The notes beneath the pieces were generated by a model. It made no database searches, was not told the origin of the DNA, and saw nothing but the letters and a program-made list of their open reading frames with translations. A DNA stretch of 64,000 nucleotides from Halomarina rubra. Its GTDB lineage: Archaea > Halobacteriota > Halobacteria > Halobacteriales > Haloarculaceae. Numbering within the stretch: position 1 is the stretch's first letter; each line of letters begins with the position of its first letter. Below are positions 57,681-64,000 of the stretch, piece by piece. Location: positions 248,001 to 312,000 of the forward strand of contig NZ_JALXFV010000002.1 of NCBI RefSeq assembly GCF_023699475.1, in the 5' to 3' direction. Position numbers and translations under genes: made by a program.

Positions 57681-58838
57681 TCAATACTTCGACTGGCGGT
57701 AGATGAGGTTGCGTTGGATCTCGTTGGCACCCTCGTAGATGACGGGAATGCGGACGTCGCGGTACACCCGCGAGACGCGCCGTTCCTGGAGGATAGAGCG
57801 CCCGCCGTGGAGCTGCATCGCGCGCTCGGCACAGAAGTTCGCCACCTCGGTGGACTTCGTCTTCGCGCTCGCGGCCCAGAAGCCGGCGTTCTCGCCCTCG
57901 GCGACCTTCTTCGCGGCCCGCCAGTTGAGCGAGCGAGCGGCCTCGAACTCCATGCGCATGTCCGCGAGGATGTGCTGGACGGCCTGGAACTCCGAGACGT
58001 CGCGGCTGAACGCCTCGCGGTCGTGGACGAACTCCCACGCCTCCTCGATGGCGGCGGCGGCGAGACCGAGGCCGTGACCGCCCACGACGATGCGGCCGTG
58101 GTTGAAGAACTCCGCGAGCATGTAGAACCCCGCACCCTCGACGCCGACGAGGTTCTCCTCGGGGATGCGACAGTCGTCGAGGACGATGTGGCCCTGTTTC
58201 GAGGCGCGCATCCCGATCTTCTCGGGGATGTGTTCGGCCTCGTAGCCCGGCGCGTCCGTCGGGACGATGAACATCGAGTAGTTGCCGTAGCGGTCCTCGC
58301 CGTCGCTGGTCTTCGCGTAGAGGGTGAGCCAGTCGGCCTCGACGGCGTTACCGATCCAGTACTTCTCGCCGTTGAGCACCCACTCGCCGGCCTCCTCGTC
58401 TTTCTCGGCGCTCGTCGTCATCCCGGCGAGGTCGCTCCCCGTGTCGGGTTCGGAGACGGCGAGTCCCGTTATCTGGTCGTTCTCGGCGACCGGGCGGAGG
58501 AACTCCGCTTTCTGCTCCTCGGAGCCGTACTCCTCGACGATCTCCGCGCCGAACGACGCGAGCATCATCGTCAGGCCGATGCCGGCGTCGGCGCGGTAGA
58601 ACTCCTCGGCGATGGCGAATATCTCGTAGAGGTCGAGTCCTCGGCCACCGTACTCCTCGGAGATGTCTTGGGCGACGAGTCCGGCGTCCATCCCGGCCTC
58701 CAGAATCTCCCACGGGTACTCACCGGAGTCGTGGTACTCCTGGGCGGCGGGGGCGATGTGTTCCTCGGCGAACGCGCGGGCTTCCGCCTTCACGTCGCGA
58801 GCGTGTTCCGGGACCACGGACTCTTCGAGCAGGTCCAT
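57681..58838 (-). CDS. Acyl-CoA dehydrogenase (second copy)
   Basis: 385 aa. Flavin motifs GLAVSEPDTGSDLAGMTTSA and YWIGNAVEADWLTLYAKTSD; GGHGLGLAAAAIEEAWEFVH and RAMQLHGGRSILQERRVSRV in the C-domain; catalytic Glu369 in IPVIYEGANEIQRNLIYRQ. The EGANEIQR form, with Ala-Asn, differs from EGTSEIQR of the member at 14484 and suggests another chain-length or branched substrate. It is near (but not joined to) the acyl-CoA synthetase at 60425, both on the minus strand; together they could start fatty-acid oxidation. Confidence 0.92.
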   Translation of the reverse strand: MDLLEESVVPEHARDVKAEARAFAEEHIAPAAQEYHDSGEYPWEILEAGMDAGLVAQDISEEYGGRGLDLYEIFAIAEEFYRADAGIGLTMMLASFGAEIVEEYGSEEQKAEFLRPVAENDQITGLAVSEPDTGSDLAGMTTSAEKDEEAGEWVLNGEKYWIGNAVEADWLTLYAKTSDGEDRYGNYSMFIVPTDAPGYEAEHIPEKIGMRASKQGHIVLDDCRIPEENLVGVEGAGFYMLAEFFNHGRIVVGGHGLGLAAAAIEEAWEFVHDREAFSRDVSEFQAVQHILADMRMEFEAARSLNWRAAKKVAEGENAGFWAASAKTKSTEVANFCAERAMQLHGGRSILQERRVSRVYRDVRIPVIYEGANEIQRNLIYRQSKY

Positions 58839-58976
58839 GGCTGATGTAGGGTCGGGGTCGCCAAGTACGTCCCGGAACTGGAAACGTATTCAAACGAGTT
58901 GTCGCTCGTGTCGGGGAAGCGATCGCGAAAAACGAGGGGTACGTCGGACTGTCGTGCGGGGGTCGTCGACGCCGAC

Positions 58977-60140
58977 TCAGGCTTCGACGACGATTTCGAG
59001 CGTCACCGTCTCGCCGGGCGAGAGCGTCACCGTCTGGGCGTCCTTGAACATCTGCTCGCCGGCCAGCGACCGGTCGTACGTCTCCGTGTCGTCGGGGAGC
59101 TGGTAGCCGGCCAGCGAGACGGTAGTGTTGGTGCTCGCGTTCTCGTCGAGCGAGACCGTCACCGTCGCCGTGTCGTTCCGGACGTCGTACTCGATGGCGT
59201 CGTACGTGACCGTCGAGTTGTCGACCGTCGCGGTCGCGTTGCCCGAGACCGGCGTCTGGTACGTCGCCGTGACGTCACCGTCGTCGGTGACGGACGTGGC
59301 CTGGACGAGACGGTTCTGGTCGCTGTAGAACGCGGTCTCGTTGTCGCCGATGTTCTCGATTGGTTCGCCACCCACGAGGTCGAACTGGTAGGCGTTCAGG
59401 ATGTTGAACCGCTCGTCGAGGTCACAGGTCTCGGTCGTCTCCGAGGCGTCGACGGTCTCGACGACCATCCCGTCGGCGTACAGTTCGAGCGTCGCGTCGC
59501 CGCGCGCGGTCGTCTTGAACTCCAGCGTCTCCGAACCATTCGCGCTGAGGTTCAGCGTGCCGTCCGCGCCGGTCTCCTCGACGAAGTAGTCGACGGAGGC
59601 GGCCTCGGCGTTGTCGTTCGAGACGTTGAAGCGGACGATGTCGTCGGCGGTGTCCGCACAGACGGCGCTCGCGTCGAGGCCGGGTGCGACCTGCGTGCTG
59701 TCGACGGCGAGTGTGACGACCTCCTGTGCGGCGGAGGCGTTCGTGACAGTGACCGTGCCGTCTGCGTACTGCACGTCGACGACGTCGGTGTCGGCCTCGG
59801 GGCCGAGCGCGGGCGTTTCGGCGGCCGTCACGTTCGCTGCGCGGAGGAGACTCACCGGTGCGTTCGTCGTCTCGTAGACGCGCTCGTCGACCTTCACCGA
59901 GACTCGGTAGACGACGTCGTCACCGCTCGCGTTCAGCGTCGCCGTGTCGGTCGCGTTGTCGTACGTGTACTCGACGGCGTCACCGGAGGCGTTCGCCGTG
60001 GTGTTCTCGACGGCGAACTCCGTCAGGTATCGGTCGTCGACCTCGGCGGCCGCGACACCGGCACCGAGACCGGCCGCGACCACGCTCGTGACGAGGACGA
60101 GCGCGAACGTGAGTCGGAGCGACGTTCTCCGAAGGCTCAT
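58977..60140 (-). CDS. Secreted, sequon-rich beta-strand surface protein
   Basis: 387 aa. A Sec signal (RLTFALVLVTSVVAAGLGAG) ends at about residue 31 (AAA-E). The mature part is Thr/Val/Asp-rich, beta-strand in character, with 15 N-x-S/T sequons (for example NTT, NAS, NAT, NVS). Two cysteines (VCADTADD and ETCDLDE) could pair. There is no C-terminal anchor, so it is either released or bound to other surface proteins. A 25-codon frame just upstream overlaps its ATG (see 60137-60214). No family recognised. Confidence 0.78.
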   Translation of the reverse strand: MSLRRTSLRLTFALVLVTSVVAAGLGAGVAAAEVDDRYLTEFAVENTTANASGDAVEYTYDNATDTATLNASGDDVVYRVSVKVDERVYETTNAPVSLLRAANVTAAETPALGPEADTDVVDVQYADGTVTVTNASAAQEVVTLAVDSTQVAPGLDASAVCADTADDIVRFNVSNDNAEAASVDYFVEETGADGTLNLSANGSETLEFKTTARGDATLELYADGMVVETVDASETTETCDLDERFNILNAYQFDLVGGEPIENIGDNETAFYSDQNRLVQATSVTDDGDVTATYQTPVSGNATATVDNSTVTYDAIEYDVRNDTATVTVSLDENASTNTTVSLAGYQLPDDTETYDRSLAGEQMFKDAQTVTLSPGETVTLEIVVEA

Positions 60141-60214
60141 CGCTCCGACCTCCGTGAACTGGTCGCGTTGCGATTCGTGCGTCGACTGGGGGCCTGCTCT
60201 GGGTTGGAACCCAT
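60137..60214 (-). CDS. Possible 25-aa leader peptide coupled to the surface protein
   Basis: ATG at 60214 starts MGSNPEQAPSRRTNRNATSS and the frame stops at TGA overlapping the ATG of 60140 (ATGA). A Shine-Dalgarno-like GGAGG for the main gene lies near its end. The small frame is basic, unlike normal haloarchaeal proteins, so it may be a regulatory or coupling ORF rather than a functional peptide, or chance. Confidence 0.3.
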   Translation of the reverse strand: MGSNPEQAPSRRTNRNATSSRRSER

Positions 60215-60237
60215 GTTCTCTACTCTGTGACTTTCCG

Positions 60238-60300
60238 CATTAGTTCAATAGTGGATAACTACTTTTTTTAGAGATATTCTACAATGCGTTAATTTGGTTC
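60238..60300 (-). promoter_or_regulatory. A/T-rich promoter region of the surface-protein gene
   Basis: About 63 bp with many A/T runs (ACTTTTTTTAG, ATTCTACAATG, GTTAATTTGG) stand out from the GC-rich background. They lie 98-160 nt upstream of the ATG at 60140 and 24 nt upstream of the small frame. Several TATA-like boxes are possible; the exact one cannot be chosen. The rest of the gap to 60424 holds no gene. Confidence 0.5.
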
Positions 60301-60424
60301 AACACGCACGAAAAACGCCGTTAGCCACTCCCTACCACGCTTCGGTCGGTTCCGAGCGGTCGGTGTCCCTCGCGGTGGCTGGTCGTCGGTGACGGCGAAG
60401 AAAAGCGACGGGTCGGACGGGGCC

Positions 60425-62080
<1,656 letters not shown>

Positions 62081-62124
62081 ACGACGACAATGCGCGCGCC
62101 GTCACCTAACTGTTAGCACCGTTT

Positions 62125-62787
62125 CTAACGACGGTAACTAACTGCAATGCCCTCGCCGACTGGAATCAAGGCCGTCTCGAACTCGTCGTCCTCCCGGACT
62201 GCCTCGAGGTACTCGGCGATACCCCGAGTCGCCTCGGTCGTCTCGACGTCCTCACCCGCGACGAGTTCGACCAGCGCGTCGAACTCGATGGGGCCGGCGG
62301 TCATCGCGTTGTCCGCGACCACGACGCCACCGGGGGCGACCTGCTCGCGGACGGCCTCGAACGCCTCCGCGTAGCGCTCCTTCTCGTTGTCCACGAGGAC
62401 GACGTCGAACGTGCCGTCGTAGCGCTCCAGCGTGTCGAAGGCGTCGCCCTGCTCGACGACGGTCCGGTCGTCGTAACCGCCGCGAGCCAGATACTCGCGG
62501 GCGCGTTCGCAGTTCTCGGCGTCGAACTCACAGCAGACGATTTCGCCGTCTTCGGGGATCGCTCCGGCGAACCAGTACGCCGAGTAGCCGAAGCCCGACC
62601 CGAACTCGAAGACGCGCTCGGCGTCGACCATCCGAGCGAGCACCTGCAACCAGCCGCCGACTGCGGGGCCGACGGTCGGGAACCCCGTCTTCTCGGCGTA
62701 GGCGTCCATCTCGGCGACGACCGCGTCGCCACGCGGGCCGACCAGTCTGGCGAACCGTTCGACGCGTTCGGGTACGACGTCGTTCAT
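62125..62787 (-). CDS. SAM-dependent O-methyltransferase (COMT-like)
   Basis: 220 aa of the Methyltransf_3 family. Motif I is RVFEFGSGFGYSAYWFAGAI (58-77); EIVCCEFDAENCERAREYLA binds the ribose; FDVVLVDNEKERYAEAFEAV and GGVVVADNAMTAG carry the Asp/Asn metal ligands. Family members methylate catechols or similar phenols, using Mg2+. Length is standard. It is divergent from the permease gene. Confidence 0.88.
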   Translation of the reverse strand: MNDVVPERVERFARLVGPRGDAVVAEMDAYAEKTGFPTVGPAVGGWLQVLARMVDAERVFEFGSGFGYSAYWFAGAIPEDGEIVCCEFDAENCERAREYLARGGYDDRTVVEQGDAFDTLERYDGTFDVVLVDNEKERYAEAFEAVREQVAPGGVVVADNAMTAGPIEFDALVELVAGEDVETTEATRGIAEYLEAVREDDEFETALIPVGEGIAVSYRR

Positions 62788-62849
62788 GCACGGCGCGTTC
62801 GACGGCGACGGCCAAAGTCGTATGCCCGCGAGCAGCCCGGCGAGTGGAA

Positions 62850-62897
62850 TACACGAACGTGTACAGGTGCGTCGTCGAACGACCTAGTCGGTACACG
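62850..62897 (+). promoter_or_regulatory. Possible regulator sites upstream of the NCS2 permease
   Basis: TACACG-AA-CGTGTA (62850-62863) is a perfect inverted repeat; a third TACACG half-site is at 62892-62897. Between them GTCGT-CGA-ACGAC (62871-62883) is another small inverted repeat. All lie upstream of the TATA-like GGTTTAAC (62904-62911) and the ATG at 62941. A purine-responsive regulator is one guess. Confidence 0.4.
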
Positions 62898-62940
62898 TCG
62901 ATGGGTTTAACTCGTCGCTCCGTTTGGCTCCGATAGCTCA

Positions 62941-64000
62941 TGTCAGGGGTCGACGACACCGCAGGCGACGGTGAGGAGGGGACCGCGGACGACTCGCTCG
63001 TCACGTACGGTATCGAGGACAGACCACCGCTCCCGACCGCGCTGTTGCTCGGCGGCCAACACTACCTCACGATGGTCGGGGCGAACATCGCCGTCCCGCT
63101 CATCCTCGCGGGGGCGCTCGGCTTCGCCGACCAACCGGCCGTCCTCGGGAAGTTCGTCGGGACGTTCTTCGTCGCCTCGGGCATCGCGACGCTCGCCCAG
63201 ACGACGTTCGGGAACCGCTACCCCATCGTCCAGGGCGCGCCGTTCTCGTTGCTCGCCCCGGCACTCGCCGTGGTGGCGGCCGCGCCTGCTCTCGGCGGGA
63301 TGCCCGGGTGGCAGTCCAAGCTGTTGTTCTTGCAGGGGGCCATCGTCGCCGCCGCGCTCGCGGAGGTCGCCATCGGCTACTTCGGTATCGTCGGTCGCCT
63401 CCGGAAGTACCTCTCGCCGCTGGTGGTCGCGCCCGTCATCGCGCTCATCGGTCTCTCGCTGGTCGGTGCTCCTCAGATCGTCGACGTGCTTCCGAGCGTC
63501 GAGGGCGCACAGCAGAACTGGTGGCTCCTCCTGCTGACGCTCGGCCTCATCGTCCTGTTCTCGCAGTACCTCGGCGACCGGCGCAAGGTGTTCGACCTGT
63601 TCCCCGTCCTGCTCGGCGTCGTCATCGCGTGGCTCGTCGCCGCGACGCTCTCGGTGGTCGGGTTCTACCCGTCGAGCTCCTACAGCTACGTCGACCTGGG
63701 CGCGGTCACGGAGGGGCAACTGTTCTACGCCATCCACCCGCTCCAGTACGGGATGCCGCGCTTCGAGACGTCGTTCGTCGTCGGGATGTTCGCGGGCGTG
63801 CTCGCCTCCATCGTCGAGAGCTTCGCGGACTACCACGCCGTCGCTCGACTCTCCGGGGTCGGCGCGCCGAACGAACGGCGCATCAACAACGGCATCGGGA
63901 TGGAGGGGCTGATGACCGCCTTCGCGGGCCTGATGGGCGCGTGTGGCTGTACCTCCTACTCCGAGAACGTCGGGGCCATCGGCATCACGGGCGTCGCCTC
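62941..64000 (+). CDS. NCS2-family nucleobase permease, 3' end outside window
   Basis: 353 codons are visible without a stop. After an acidic N-terminus (MSGVDDTAGDGEEG...), helix 1 has LLLGGQHYLTMVGANIAVPL with the conserved QH. Further motifs are TLAQTTFGNRYPIVQGAPFS, SQYLGDRRKVFDLFPVLLGV and, near the window end, GMFAGVLASIVESFADYHAV then GIGMEGLMTAFAGLMGACGC, TSYSENVGAIGITGVA. These are the uracil/xanthine permease signatures. It probably imports uracil or a purine base with a cation; the exact substrate needs the rest of the protein. Confidence 0.92.

Overview
The window is haloarchaeal chromosome (class Halobacteria). It is GC-rich, its proteins are strongly acidic, many Tat signal peptides are visible, and most genes have a TATA-like element 24-33 nt upstream of the start codon, which implies leaderless mRNAs. 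Lineage marker genes are ribosomal proteins L44e and S27e, halocyanin-type copper proteins, an archaeal cytochrome b / Rieske cluster, a complete MnhA-G (Mrp) antiporter and an archaeal initiator tRNA. Gene density is high. No insertion sequence, integrase, CRISPR array or rRNA was found.

Layout. 1-17300 is mostly single genes: a bactofilin-like cytoskeletal protein, a TMEM175-type channel, a Tat-exported subtilase, the GTPase YchF, methyltransferases, a UbiA-type prenyltransferase, an aminotransferase, an aldehyde dehydrogenase, a RIO/ABC1-like kinase, an alginate-lyase-like lipoprotein, an acyl-CoA dehydrogenase and endonuclease III. 17339-23432 is a respiratory block: helper membrane proteins, halocyanin, Rieske protein and cytochrome b split into N- and C-terminal halves. 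23502-29438 holds a reductase-like protein, a degenerate NAD-kinase-like protein, M28 and M42 peptidases and a polyprenyl diphosphate synthase.

29598-41043 is a surface-glycan / lipid-linked-sugar locus. It has two large GT-C-like membrane proteins, two GT2 glycosyltransferases each followed by a small membrane partner (GtrA, DUF2304), a polysaccharide deacetylase, a flippase-like membrane protein, an alkaline-phosphatase-fold enzyme and a methyltransferase. The initiator tRNA-Met gene lies inside it and is followed by degenerate copies of its own 3' end, the kind of scar left by integrative elements.

41078-49361 carries a DJ-1-like protein, a purine phosphoribosyltransferase and the overlapping mnhABCDEFG operon. 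49397-64000 is again mixed: coaBC, a one-domain flavoprotein, a second halocyanin, a secreted hydrolase, L44e-S27e, an Eis-like acetyltransferase, acyl-CoA dehydrogenase and acyl-CoA synthetase genes, a sequon-rich secreted protein and the start of an NCS2 nucleobase permease.

How parts may work together (inference): the Rieske/cytochrome b complex has no cytochrome c gene beside it and probably passes electrons to the membrane-anchored halocyanins. The Mnh complex would use or buffer the resulting ion gradient. The glycan locus could decorate surface proteins such as the 15-sequon protein at 58977-60140. The most unusual sequence-level signals are a 307-bp tract that is almost identical in the two halocyanin genes (gene conversion or recent duplication), the repeated tRNA 3' ends, and a palindrome that brackets the TATA box of the first halocyanin gene.
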